Shown one piece after another: positions 19,099 to 27,289 of a stretch of 64,000 nucleotides of DNA (within the stretch, counting starts at the first letter, position 1; the number at the start of each line of letters is the position of its first letter). A program made the translations under genes and the position numbers. The notes under the pieces were generated by a model. The model saw only the letters and a program-made list of their open reading frames with translations, did no database searches and was not told the origin of the DNA. The DNA comes from Pseudomonadota bacterium (lineage in GTDB: Bacteria > Myxococcota_A > UBA796 > UBA9615): assembly GCA_024229515.1 (NCBI GenBank), contig JAAESI010000047.1, positions 62,001-126,000 on the forward strand, in the 5' to 3' direction.

Positions 19099-20664
19099 TC
19101 AGGAGGACGGCTTCTCGGCAGCTTCGGCGGCCGCAGCGACCCTGGCCTTGGCGCGGTCGGCGCGACGCTTCAGCTGGTTCCGGATCTTGCTGGCGTAGCC
19201 GTCCTTGTTCTCCATCCGCGCGCGGCCGATGGCGAGCGCGTCGGCGGGCACGTTCCGGGTGACCGTCGTGCCGGTGGCGACGTAGGCCCCGTCGCCGATC
19301 TTGACCGGCGCCACGAGGTGGCTGTCGGTGCCGATGAAGGCGCCCTCGCCGATCGTCGTCTTGTGCTTGCCGAAGCCGTCGTAGTTGCAGGTGATCACGC
19401 CCGCGCCGATGTTCGACTTGCCGCCGATCTCCGCGTCGCCGAGGTAGGCGAGGTGGTTCGCCTTGGCGCCGTCGTGCATGCGCGTCTTCTTGAGCTCGAC
19501 GAAGTTGCCCACGTGCACGTCCGGACCGAGGTCGGCCGCCTGCCGCAGGTGGCTGAAGGGACCGACGCGGGCCCCCTCCCCGATCAGCACGCGATCGTCC
19601 TCAGTCGTCAGGTGGGGCTTCTTCTCGTTAAGCCCGGAGGCCACCGTGAAGGGCAAGACGCGAGCCCCCGCCGCGACGTTCGCCGACGTCAGGACCACGT
19701 ACGGCCCCAGGGTCGCGTCCGCGCCCACGTGGGTGTCGGTCAGCACGCAGCCGCGGGCGATCGAGGCGCCCGAGGCGACGGTCGTGGTGCCGCGAAGTTC
19801 CACGGCAGCGCCGAGGGTGACGTCCTGCTCGAGCCGGACGCCCTCTTCGATGCGGACGTCGTCGGGATCTTCCATCGTCACGCCGGCCTGCAGCCAGCTG
19901 CGGTTCAAGGCGGTCCGCACGCCCGCTTCGAGGTCGGCCAACTGCGCGCGGTCGTTGATGCCCGCGACCTCGTGGGCGTCCTCGATGACGTAGCCGCCGA
20001 CGGTCTCGCCCTTGCCGACGGCGATGCCGACCACGTCCGTCAGGTACTGCTCCCCCTGATCGTTGTCGGTGCCGATCTCGGACACCGCGCCCCCCTGCCC
20101 GTCCGCGCCGAACAGGAAGCTGCCGTCGAAGGCGTAGATCGAGGTGTTCACCTCGCCGATGGCCCGCTCCTGCTCCGTCGCGTCGCGGTGCTCCACGATC
20201 CGCACCACGCCGCCGTCGTCCGCACGCACCACACGTCCGTATCCGTGCGCGTCGGGGGGGACCATCGTGGCCACCGTGACCGCACCGGAGTGGGCCTCCA
20301 GCAGCTCGCGCACCGTCGAAGCCTGGATGAGAGGCACGTCGCCGGGGAGAACAACGACGGTTCGGTCCCGGTAGTTGACCGCGTCCCGAGCGTGGGCGAC
20401 CGCCTGACCGGTGCCGTTCATGCCCCGCTGGGTCGCAAACACGAGCCCCTCGACGTCGGCCAGCGATGCCTCCACACGGTCGGCCTGGTGGCCCACGACG
20501 ACGACCACGTCCTCGCAGCCCGCCTCCCTTGCAGCGTCCACGACGCGGCGGACGAGCGAGCGGCCGAGCACTTCGAACAGGACCTTGGGGCGATCGGACT
20601 TCATGCGAGTGCCCTTGCCGGCAGCCAGAATCAAGGCTGCCGGCGGGCGCACCGGGTCGGTCAT
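19099..20664 (-). CDS. glmU: Bifunctional GlcN-1-P acetyltransferase / UDP-GlcNAc pyrophosphorylase
   Basis: A 521-residue GlmU, which makes UDP-GlcNAc for peptidoglycan and LPS. The pyrophosphorylase half has LILAAGKGTRMKSDRPKVLF, GHQADRVEASL, GTGQAV and DVPLI. The acetyltransferase half is a left-handed beta helix with VGNFVELKKTRM, LAYLGDAEIG, NIGAGVITCNYDG and KTTIGEGAFIGTDSHLVAPV. It exceeds E. coli GlmU (456 residues) by an insert of about 25 residues before the acetyltransferase core (GLNEKKPHLTTEDDRVLIGE) and a basic Ala-rich tail (RRADRAKARVAAAAEAAE). It abuts the lipoprotein gene at 20665 and pcrA. Confidence 0.96.
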   Translation of the reverse strand: MTDPVRPPAALILAAGKGTRMKSDRPKVLFEVLGRSLVRRVVDAAREAGCEDVVVVVGHQADRVEASLADVEGLVFATQRGMNGTGQAVAHARDAVNYRDRTVVVLPGDVPLIQASTVRELLEAHSGAVTVATMVPPDAHGYGRVVRADDGGVVRIVEHRDATEQERAIGEVNTSIYAFDGSFLFGADGQGGAVSEIGTDNDQGEQYLTDVVGIAVGKGETVGGYVIEDAHEVAGINDRAQLADLEAGVRTALNRSWLQAGVTMEDPDDVRIEEGVRLEQDVTLGAAVELRGTTTVASGASIARGCVLTDTHVGADATLGPYVVLTSANVAAGARVLPFTVASGLNEKKPHLTTEDDRVLIGEGARVGPFSHLRQAADLGPDVHVGNFVELKKTRMHDGAKANHLAYLGDAEIGGKSNIGAGVITCNYDGFGKHKTTIGEGAFIGTDSHLVAPVKIGDGAYVATGTTVTRNVPADALAIGRARMENKDGYASKIRNQLKRRADRAKARVAAAAEAAEKPSS

Positions 20665-21189
20665 CTACGGCGTCTCCGTGGGGATGTCTGCGGGCGGCTC
20701 CTCGGGGGCCGCGCTCTCGTCCAGCTGGCCGACTTCCTTGCGGCCGAGGGTCTCGTTGGGATCCACCCACCACTTCCCGTGGTGCTTGTACCAACGCTGG
20801 GTCACCGTCTGATCGGCGACCCGGCCTTCGGCGGCCACGACCTCGGTCCAGGTGATGCGAATCTCGCCCTCTTCCTGGCCGGCGCCGACGAACACGTACT
20901 GCACCTCGAGGTCCTGGATCGTGGGCGACTCATCGGCCCCCACGTCGGTGTGGCCGCGCAGGTACTCCAGCTGCTCGGCCTCGTCCTCGAGGTAGCTCGC
21001 GGCGTTGTCCCAGGTGCGCCACCGGACCAGGTTCCAGTACTCGGACGCCCGCTCCTTGAGCGCGCGCTCCGCGAAGGTCCGCTTGCGCTGCTCCGCCGCG
21101 GCCGCGGCCTGCTCCTTCTGGGCCTCGGTGCACGCGGAGACGCCGAGCATCAGTCCGCACATCAGAACGATCAGGATCCGCCTACTCAT
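20665..21189 (-). CDS. Small predicted lipoprotein
   Basis: A 174-residue predicted lipoprotein. The ATG at 21189 overlaps the preceding gene by 8 nt and begins the signal peptide MSRRILIVLMCGLMLGVSAC; longer upstream starts would put non-signal sequence ahead of it. After the Cys come a helical region (KEQAAAAAEQRKRTFAERAL) and a compact domain of about 100 residues with QRWYKHHGKWWVDPNETL near the end, like NTF2-type folds, though this is only a suggestion. The C-terminus is acidic and Pro-rich. It lies between an outer-membrane-type protein and glmU. No function can be assigned. Confidence 0.78.
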   Translation of the reverse strand: MSRRILIVLMCGLMLGVSACTEAQKEQAAAAAEQRKRTFAERALKERASEYWNLVRWRTWDNAASYLEDEAEQLEYLRGHTDVGADESPTIQDLEVQYVFVGAGQEEGEIRITWTEVVAAEGRVADQTVTQRWYKHHGKWWVDPNETLGRKEVGQLDESAAPEEPPADIPTETP

Positions 21190-22900
21190 CTTCGTCCAGG
21201 ACATCGTCGGCTCCTCCGGTCTTGGGCTGGACGGGGAGGCCCAGCAGACGCCCCTGAACACCGATCACCACCCGGACCGTCCCGAAAGGCACGTTTCCGA
21301 CCTCGTCGGCGTTGCTGATGATCGAGGGCGCCTCCGCCGTCTGCTGCTTGCGCGCGGGGTTCATCCCGATGCCGATGGGGACCCGAACGAAGATCCCGAG
21401 GTGCTTGCCGATGTCGATCTGCACGCCCGGCTCCAGCTGCAGCCCGAAGTCGATCAGGCGGCTGAACGTCTGGAACGAGTCCGCCACCGCCGGCTCCGGC
21501 TGCTCCTGCGGATCGGGCACGTCGGGGTCGTTGTAGAGGCTCGGGTAGAGGATCCACTGCAAGCCCGCACCGATCGTGGGACGCACGATCGGCATCGTGA
21601 GCACGAAGAAGCGGAGCATCACCTCGCCGCCGAACAGGTCGACCTGCTTGTCGGCCCAGGGGCCCGGCGGGTGGTTGTCGTCGCTGGGCGAAAGCTGATC
21701 GACGGGGCACGCGAGATCGCCGGGGGTGGGGCACTGGGTGTCGCCGCTGAAGAGGCGCACGCTGACGTTGCTCCGCGACCACCACGCCCCAGCCTCGATG
21801 TCGAGGTTGCGGAGGAGGCCGATGCCGCCGCTGAAGCCGATGGTGAACGACTGCCCCTGGTCGACGCGCTGCCAGGAGTAGCTGTCGACCGTGGACTGAA
21901 GCCCCGGATCGAGCAGGTAGCCGCCGTAGTACTTCAGGCCCGTCGAGCCCCCGATGAAGCCGACGTAGACCGACGCGAGCAGCTGCAGCCGGTGCCCCGA
22001 CCAGCGCCACTTCCACTTGTCGAACTCCAGCCCCGAGTTCTTGTAGGAGAAGTACTGGCGCTCGGAGATCCCCATGTCATCCCACTCGCGGGCGACGCCT
22101 TCGGAGGACTTGATCTCCTCCATCTCCTCTTCGGTGATGCCTCGATCGACCGGCTTGGCGTCCGCCGCCGCGCGCTCCAGTTCGTCGCCGCGGAGGTCGT
22201 CGAACTCCATGCGGGCGACCAGCCGGCGCTCCTCCTCGGTCTGAGCCGCCTCCACCGCCTCCCGGCGGTCCTGGTCGGCTTCCAGGGCGTCGCGGTAGGG
22301 GCTCAGGAGCTCCTCGCGGCGGAGCCGGTCCAACGCCAACTCGACCGTCCGGGGGAGCAGGTCCTCCTCGCCCTCGGCCAGATCCAGCGCGTACTCGAAC
22401 TCGAGATCGGCGTGGGCGACGTTGAGGATGGTGACGATGATCCGGTACCGGCCCTCCGACCGGACAGTGACGCGCCCGCTGATCACGCGGTCCACGTCGG
22501 CGACCTCACCGATGACGAACTGGCAGCCGAGCTCGTCGCCTGCGGGGCAGCCCTCGTAGTAGAGCTCCGCGTCGATGTCCTCGACCTGGGGGCACTCCTC
22601 GAGGCCGACCACGGTGAAGCGATCCTGGTCCTCCAGGGAGCCCCGAAGGAAGCCCTCCAGGAGCACGCCCACGCCCGTCGACTCGGCCGTCTCCCCCTTC
22701 AGGGGGACCACGAGCACGGTCTGGACGAGGTCTTCCTCGGTGATCTCTTCGGGGAGCCGGAGGTCGCTCTCAGCGCGATCGTCTTCGTATTCGTCGAGGT
22801 CGACGTCGTCGAGATCGAGGTCGTCCACCTGCGCCGACGCCAGAGGCATCGCGAGGAGGAAGAAGGCGAGGGAGAGTCCGGCGCGCATGCGGACCGACAT
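21182..22900 (-). CDS. Outer-membrane-type protein with TolB-like N-domain and predicted barrel
   Basis: A 572-residue exported protein. The ATG at 22900 follows AAAGGGG; a signal peptide ends at PLASAQ. An Asp/Glu-rich stretch is followed by a periplasmic domain (about 40-210) that resembles TolB-N/CsgG-like alpha/beta folds (VLVVPLKGETAESTGVGVLL, VISGRVTVRSEGRYRIIVTI). A charged helical linker (about 210-320) leads to a C-terminal region of alternating aromatic beta strands (LQLLASVYVGFIGGS, VMLRFFVLTMPIVRPTIGAG) that could form a barrel. The start is 7 nt after the ssb stop. Function unknown; co-transcription with ssb, glmU and pcrA seems to reflect gene packing more than function. Confidence 0.82.
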   Translation of the reverse strand: MSVRMRAGLSLAFFLLAMPLASAQVDDLDLDDVDLDEYEDDRAESDLRLPEEITEEDLVQTVLVVPLKGETAESTGVGVLLEGFLRGSLEDQDRFTVVGLEECPQVEDIDAELYYEGCPAGDELGCQFVIGEVADVDRVISGRVTVRSEGRYRIIVTILNVAHADLEFEYALDLAEGEEDLLPRTVELALDRLRREELLSPYRDALEADQDRREAVEAAQTEEERRLVARMEFDDLRGDELERAAADAKPVDRGITEEEMEEIKSSEGVAREWDDMGISERQYFSYKNSGLEFDKWKWRWSGHRLQLLASVYVGFIGGSTGLKYYGGYLLDPGLQSTVDSYSWQRVDQGQSFTIGFSGGIGLLRNLDIEAGAWWSRSNVSVRLFSGDTQCPTPGDLACPVDQLSPSDDNHPPGPWADKQVDLFGGEVMLRFFVLTMPIVRPTIGAGLQWILYPSLYNDPDVPDPQEQPEPAVADSFQTFSRLIDFGLQLEPGVQIDIGKHLGIFVRVPIGIGMNPARKQQTAEAPSIISNADEVGNVPFGTVRVVIGVQGRLLGLPVQPKTGGADDVLDEDE

Positions 22901-22907
22901 TACCCCT

Positions 22908-23426
22908 TTAGAAGGGGATGTCCTCGTCGTCGCTGTAGGGGATGTCCTGCGAAGCCGCCTGGGGAGCCGCCTGCTGCTGGGGGCGTCCGCCGCCTCCGCC
23001 GCCCTGGCCGCCACCACCGCCGCCGCCCTGACCGCCGCCGCCGCCCTGACCGCCACCCCAGCTGTCGCCGCTCTCACGGCGCTGACCGCCGCCGCGCATG
23101 TCGCGCTCGGTGGTGAGGAACACCATCTCGCGGGCGACCACTTCCGTGGACCAACGGCGGTTGCCCTCCTTGTCCGTGTACTCGCGGGTCTGCAGGCGGC
23201 CCTCGACGTAGACCTTGTTGCCCTTGACCACCAGCTTGTTGGCGAGCTCGGCGAGCTTGTCCCAGGCGACCACGTTGTGCCACTCGGTGCGGTCCTGGCC
23301 GTCGCGACCGCGATCAGACGTCGCGAGCGAGAACTTCACAACAGCCTTTCCAGACTGCGTGTACCGGAGTTCCGGATCCCTGCCGAGGTTGCCGAGGAGG
23401 ATGACCTTGTTGACTGCGAACGCCAT
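22908..23426 (-). CDS. ssb: Single-stranded DNA-binding protein
   Basis: A 172-residue SSB. The OB fold covers residues 1-110 (NKVILLGNLGRDPELRYTQ, ATSDRGRDGQDRTEWHNVVAW, YVEGRLQTREYTDKEGNRRW). A Gly/Gln-rich linker of about 40 residues follows, then the acidic tip DEDIPF that recruits repair and replication enzymes. It functions as a tetramer coating single-stranded DNA. GGGA precedes the ATG at 23426. The same tip chemistry appears at the end of XseB about 3 kb away. Confidence 0.97.
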   Translation of the reverse strand: MAFAVNKVILLGNLGRDPELRYTQSGKAVVKFSLATSDRGRDGQDRTEWHNVVAWDKLAELANKLVVKGNKVYVEGRLQTREYTDKEGNRRWSTEVVAREMVFLTTERDMRGGGQRRESGDSWGGGQGGGGGQGGGGGGGQGGGGGGRPQQQAAPQAASQDIPYSDDEDIPF

Positions 23427-23501
23427 TGATTTCCCGTGTTTTGGGGCCTGGGGCGCGGACTGTAGATCAACCGCGGGCCCGGGGGAAACTCTCTCAGAGG
23501 A

Positions 23502-23520
23502 CGGGACGAAATCCGTCCCG
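23502..23520 (-). terminator. Perfect 7-bp hairpin after the lipoprotein gene
   Basis: CGGGACG (23502-23508) pairs with CGTCCCG (23514-23520) across a 5-nt loop, just past the stop of the gene ending at 23529. There is no T run, so it may be a factor-dependent or weak terminator, or an RNA-stabilising hairpin. Confidence 0.35.
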
Positions 23521-23528
23521 AGCAGGCT

Positions 23529-24311
23529 CTATTCCTCGACGTAGAGGCTCACCCGCGACGCGTCGATGGCGCCCGTGAAGTCGAACAGAATCGCCGTGCC
23601 TTCGAAGCCCGCGTAGAGCTCGCCGTCGCCGATTTCACCCTCGTACCCGACCGGCAGATCGAAGAAGCCGAGGTTGATCGAGAGGTCACCGGCCACGTTG
23701 ATGTCGCCGACGTCGCCGTTGAGGCCGTAGGCGATGTCCATCTCACCGAGGATGAAGAGGTTGACCGTGCAGCCGCCGTCGTCCCCGATGATGGTCTCAC
23801 CGGCCATGTCGATGATGAAGTCGAGCCCGCCGAGGCAGGAGGCCGTGATCGGCGTGCCCTGGAAGTCGGCGTCGATGTTGAGCTGGAAGTCGCCGGTGTA
23901 GATGCCGGAGTGGCGGCCCTGCACGCGGACGGCGCCGATCTGGGTGACGAGCCGGTCGCCGTTGGGCAGGTTCGCCGTCACGGTGAAGTTGTGGATGCCG
24001 TGCTCGAGGTCGACTTCGCCGTAGGCGCCTTCGTACAGCGGCGCCTCCTCGTCGTTGAGCTCCCAGGTGATGTCGTCGAACTCCATCGGCACGCCGTCGC
24101 CGTCGAGGACTTCAGCGTCCAGAACGAACGCCTCCTCCAGGAAGACGATGTCGGCGGACTGCGGGGAGTGCACCGCAAGCGTGGCCGTGTCGAACTCGGG
24201 GAAATCCTCCTCCTCGTCGTCCAGGAGATCGGGACCCGTGAGGGTCACGTCGCCCTGGCAGGCGGCAAGAGAGAGGGCGGCGAGGGCAATCAGAACCTGA
24301 AAGAAGCGCAT
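23529..24311 (-). CDS. Predicted lipoprotein, beta-rich
   Basis: A 260-residue predicted lipoprotein starting at the ATG at 24311 (GGAGA upstream). The signal peptide ends at SLAAC. An acidic linker (LLDDEEEDFPEFD) precedes an Ig-like domain (about 40-130: AVHSPQSADIVFLEEAFVLD). The C-terminal half is a beta-rich domain (YTGDFQLNIDADFQGTP, GDINVAGDLSINLGFFDLP) that recalls repetitive beta-sandwich proteins. No catalytic motif is visible. It stands alone between tlyA and ssb, with hairpins near both of its ends. Confidence 0.82.
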   Translation of the reverse strand: MRFFQVLIALAALSLAACQGDVTLTGPDLLDDEEEDFPEFDTATLAVHSPQSADIVFLEEAFVLDAEVLDGDGVPMEFDDITWELNDEEAPLYEGAYGEVDLEHGIHNFTVTANLPNGDRLVTQIGAVRVQGRHSGIYTGDFQLNIDADFQGTPITASCLGGLDFIIDMAGETIIGDDGGCTVNLFILGEMDIAYGLNGDVGDINVAGDLSINLGFFDLPVGYEGEIGDGELYAGFEGTAILFDFTGAIDASRVSLYVEE

Positions 24312-24340
24312 GGTTCGTCTCCAGACGGGGGCGAGTTCTA

Positions 24341-24356
24341 GCACGGTCAGCCGTGC
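24341..24356 (-). terminator. Hairpin enclosing the tlyA stop codon
   Basis: GCACGG (24341-24346) pairs with CCGTGC (24351-24356); the TGA of tlyA lies in the 4-nt loop. No T run follows. Possible terminator or stability element. Confidence 0.3.
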
Positions 24357-25099
24357 CGTCCCTCGGGTAAGAATCGAGCCAAGACGAAGACTTCACGGTT
24401 TCCGGAGCGCGCTCCGGCGACCTTCGACTCGCTCTGGTTCAGGACCTCGAGGCCGCACGTCTCGGCCTCCGCCACGATCCCCGCGACCGCCGCCAGGCGC
24501 TGCTCCTCGTCGCGGACCAGCCCCCCTTTTGCGAGGTGCTTCCGACCCACTTCGAACTGCGGCTTCACGAGCGCGACGAGCTTCGCCCCGGCATCGATCA
24601 GGGGGGTCACAGCGGGGAGGATGAGCCGAAGGCTGATGAAGGAGGCGTCGATGACGACGAGGTCGATCGTGCCGCCGAGTTGTTCACGCGTGAGCGCGCG
24701 CGCGTCCGTCTGCTCGATGGACGTGACGCGGGGATCGCTGCGCAGCTTCCACGCCAGTTGGTTGGTGCCGACGTCCACCGCCACCACGTGGTCGGCCCCG
24801 CGCTGCAGCAGGCAGTCGGTGAATCCGCCGGTGGAGGCGCCCACATCCAGGCACCGCACGCCCGTCACATCGACGTCGAAGTCCTCCAGCGCACCCTGCA
24901 GCTTGAGGCCGCCGCGGCTGGCGTAGGGGTGGTCGGCGGTCTTGAGTCGGATCGCGGCCTCGGTGGAGACCTTGGTGCCGGCCTTGTCGACGACGCGATC
25001 GTCGACCAACACCTGCCCCGCCATGATCAGACGCTGCGCGCGATCGCGGGAGGCGGCGAGCTCGCGCTCGACCAGCAGGACGTCGATCCGCTGCTTCAC
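24347..25099 (-). CDS. tlyA: TlyA-type rRNA (cytidine-2'-O)-methyltransferase
   Basis: A 250-residue enzyme of the TlyA/hemolysin A family, which in mycobacteria methylates 16S and 23S rRNA at cytidine ribose and confers capreomycin sensitivity. An S4 RNA-binding domain is at the N-terminus (KQRIDVLLVERELAASRDRA, RLIMAGQVLVDD), followed by an FtsJ-like SAM-binding domain with LDVGASTGGFTDCLLQRGA, VDVGTNQLAWKLR and VVIDASFISLRLIL, and a catalytic Lys in ALVKPQFEVGR. The GTG start at 25099 sits 7 nt after TAGGCT, whose TAG is the ispA stop. Length is normal. It is downstream of ispA, a common neighbour. Confidence 0.92.
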   Translation of the reverse strand: MKQRIDVLLVERELAASRDRAQRLIMAGQVLVDDRVVDKAGTKVSTEAAIRLKTADHPYASRGGLKLQGALEDFDVDVTGVRCLDVGASTGGFTDCLLQRGADHVVAVDVGTNQLAWKLRSDPRVTSIEQTDARALTREQLGGTIDLVVIDASFISLRLILPAVTPLIDAGAKLVALVKPQFEVGRKHLAKGGLVRDEEQRLAAVAGIVAEAETCGLEVLNQSESKVAGARSGNREVFVLARFLPEGRHG

Positions 25100-25109
25100 C
25101 GCCAGGAGC

Positions 25110-26015
25110 CTAGTGGTCGCGGTAGACGGCGAACCAGGCGAGCTGGCGGAGAGGATCGGCGCGCTCGTCGAACCCTTCGAGGAGTTCGTTGCAGCGGACC
25201 AGCAGCGCTTCGGCACGCTCCCGGCTGGCGTCGATCCCGATCAAGCCGGGGAAGGACGGCGTGTCCGCGGCGGTGTCCCCGCGCTCGGTCTGGTCCTCCA
25301 GCTCGTCGAGCACGTCGTCGCTGATCTGGAACGCCAGCCCCAGGGTCTCGCCGTACTCCGACAGCGCATGCACCTGCGTCGGGGTGCCGCCACCCAGCAG
25401 CGCGCCGGACCACGTGGAGAACCGGAACAGCTCCCCCGTCTTGCGCCGGTGCAGGAACGTCAGCGACGCCTCGTCGTTGACCGGCTGCTCGAAGCCGAGG
25501 TCGATCGACTGGCCTCCGACCATGCCCAGCCAACCCGCCGCTCGGGCGAGGGCGGAGGTGGCGTCCATGATCTCGTCCGCCGGAACGGCGTCGTTGTAGG
25601 CGCCGCGGTCGGCGATGAGGCGGAGCGCCTCGGTCAGCAGCGCGTCCCCCGCCAGCAGGGCCAACGCTTCGCCGAACTGCACGTGCACCGTGGGCCGGCC
25701 CCGCCGCTCGTCGTCGTCGTCCATGCAGGGCAGGTCGTCGTGCACGAGGCTGTAGGTGTGGACCATCTCGACCGCGCAGGCGGCGGGGAGGATGGCGTCC
25801 AGGGGGCGGTCCGCGCTGCCCCCGACGGCCTCGAAGGAGGCCAGCGCGAGCACCGGGCGCATGCGCTTGCCGCCGCCGAAGAGGGCCCACGCCGACGCGT
25901 CGTACAGCCGCTGCGGCCAGCGCTTGGGGCGCGCGAAGAAGCCATGGAGGGCGGCGTCGACCACCGCGCGGCGGTCCGCCATGTAGTCGTGGAGCTTAGA
26001 AAGGGAGGTCGTCAT
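25110..26015 (-). CDS. ispA: Polyprenyl (farnesyl/geranylgeranyl) diphosphate synthase
   Basis: A 301-residue trans-prenyltransferase that joins isopentenyl diphosphate to allylic diphosphates for quinone and undecaprenyl carriers. The first Asp-rich motif is HDDLPCMDDDDERRGRPT (about residues 92-109); the KRMRP substrate-binding block is at 50-54; the second Asp-rich motif is DDVLDE in FQISDDVLDELED. Chain length cannot be read with certainty; the two residues between the Asp clusters (LPCMDD) fit the FPP/GGPP synthases of bacteria. The start at 26015 overlaps xseB by 20 nt; an alternative ATG lies at 25982. Unlike the common xseB-ispA-dxs-tlyA order, dxs is absent here. Confidence 0.93.
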   Translation of the reverse strand: MTTSLSKLHDYMADRRAVVDAALHGFFARPKRWPQRLYDASAWALFGGGKRMRPVLALASFEAVGGSADRPLDAILPAACAVEMVHTYSLVHDDLPCMDDDDERRGRPTVHVQFGEALALLAGDALLTEALRLIADRGAYNDAVPADEIMDATSALARAAGWLGMVGGQSIDLGFEQPVNDEASLTFLHRRKTGELFRFSTWSGALLGGGTPTQVHALSEYGETLGLAFQISDDVLDELEDQTERGDTAADTPSFPGLIGIDASRERAEALLVRCNELLEGFDERADPLRQLAWFAVYRDH

Positions 26016-26355
26016 CGTCGTCGTCCAGGAGCGACTGCTGCGCGGCCGCCACGTGAGCCGGTTCCTGCGGCGCTCCAGGGAGCAGCGCCTCGCCGGGATC
26101 GTGGGTCTCGGTCAGCACCTTGCCGCTGGCCATGTCCACCTCGACGACGCGGTCGCCTTCGCGCAGGAGCAGGGCGACCTTCTTCTCCGCTTCTCCGAGG
26201 CGGTCCTCGCAGCGCCGGGCCAGGGCCATGCCGCGCTCGAAGCGGGCGATGGTGTCCTCGAGCGCGACATCGCCGCGTTCGAGCTGGCCGACGATCCCCT
26301 CCAACTCCTGGAGGGCATCTTCGAAGGTGAGATCGGCGGGGCTGGGCTGAGTCAC
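25996..26355 (-). CDS. xseB: Exodeoxyribonuclease VII small subunit with SSB-like acidic tail
   Basis: A 119-residue XseB. The helical core (residues 8-70: LTFEDALQELEGIVGQLERG, FERGMALARRCEDRLGEAEK) is the usual ExoVII small subunit that wraps the XseA catalytic subunit. The family is normally about 70-85 residues; here a 45-residue extension ends in DDDDDDLPF. That tip closely resembles the SSB C-terminal peptide (DEDIPF in this window's own SSB). The start is GTG at 26355. No xseA is present in the window. The extension could compete with SSB for its partners or anchor ExoVII to repair proteins; this is inference. Confidence 0.92.
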   Translation of the reverse strand: MTQPSPADLTFEDALQELEGIVGQLERGDVALEDTIARFERGMALARRCEDRLGEAEKKVALLLREGDRVVEVDMASGKVLTETHDPGEALLPGAPQEPAHVAAAQQSLLDDDDDDLPF

Positions 26356-26385
26356 GGCGGGGTGATTAGCATCCCGCGCCCGTCG

Positions 26386-27289
26386 CTACCAGCGCTCTCG
26401 GATTCGGTGGCGGGGTCCGAACTTCGGCGCCGACTCGCCGTACGCGTTGATGATGCGGAGGACCCGGCCGCGCTGCCCCCGGTAGGGCTCCAACAGCTCC
26501 AGCATGCGGGCATCGTCGGCGCGGGGGACCCGCTCGAAGAACCAGGCGACCGTGTTGGGGTGGTGGTAGTCGGCCACGGCGACCTCATCGGGGAAGCCGA
26601 AGCACTCCGACATCACGGACGCGGCGGTCCACGGGCCGACCCCCCGGATCGCCTGCAGCCGGGCGCGCGCCTCGGGCGCCTCCATCGTCAGGATCTCCTC
26701 CATGCGACCGGGCACGCGGGCGATCTCGATGATGGTCTGGGCCATCTTCCGGCTCGCGCCGAACTTGCAGTAGACCTCCCAGGGGACCCGCTTGAGCGCG
26801 TCGCACGACGGCCGAAGCCAGAGATCGTGAGGCCCCGGCGCGGGATCGCCGAAGCGGCGGTTGATGCCGCGGTAGGCCCGCATCCCCTCCGCCCCGTGAC
26901 GAGCTGGAAGTAGCCTTGCTGATGAGCATCGAGGCCACGTCCCAGGCACGGGTCAACCGCAGCCCCCGAGACTTGCGGATCGCATCACGCAGCCGCGGAT
27001 GGTCGGTCTCGATGGGGTCGAAGTCGTCGTCCTGGCCCAGCAGCGCGGGGAGCCGATCCAGCGCCCAGTCCGTCCCCGGCCCCCAAGCGGCCGCATCCAC
27101 CACGTCGGCGGTCGGGATCATCTGCAGCGTCACGGGCCCCTCGGGCGTGCGCGTGGCCCACAGCACACCCCCACCGGGAAGCAGCACGCGTGCATCGTCG
27201 CGCCGGCCCACGCCCAGCTCGGCGAGGGTGGAGTGGAGGTTGAGATGGCCCCGCGGACGGACCGCGCAGACCGAATCGGGGGGGCTCAC
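26386..27289 (-). pseudogene. HhH-GPD DNA-3-methyladenine glycosylase-like gene with frame disruption
   Basis: Two overlapping frames together spell one protein of the AlkA-like glycosylase family, which removes alkylated bases. The N-terminal part (27289 down to about 26915) includes KSRGLRLTRAWDVASMLISK. The C-terminal part (about 26890 to 26386) contains GAEGMRAYRGINRRFGDPAP, LQAIRGVGPWTAASVM and the catalytic-region Asp in VAVADYHH. Continuity is restored if one G is added (minus strand) near 26914 and another in the run at 26892-26895, giving FQLVTGAEGMRAY. These may be sequencing errors in short G runs or real inactivation. The GTG start overlaps the downstream hydrolase gene by 4 nt. 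Confidence 0.75.
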
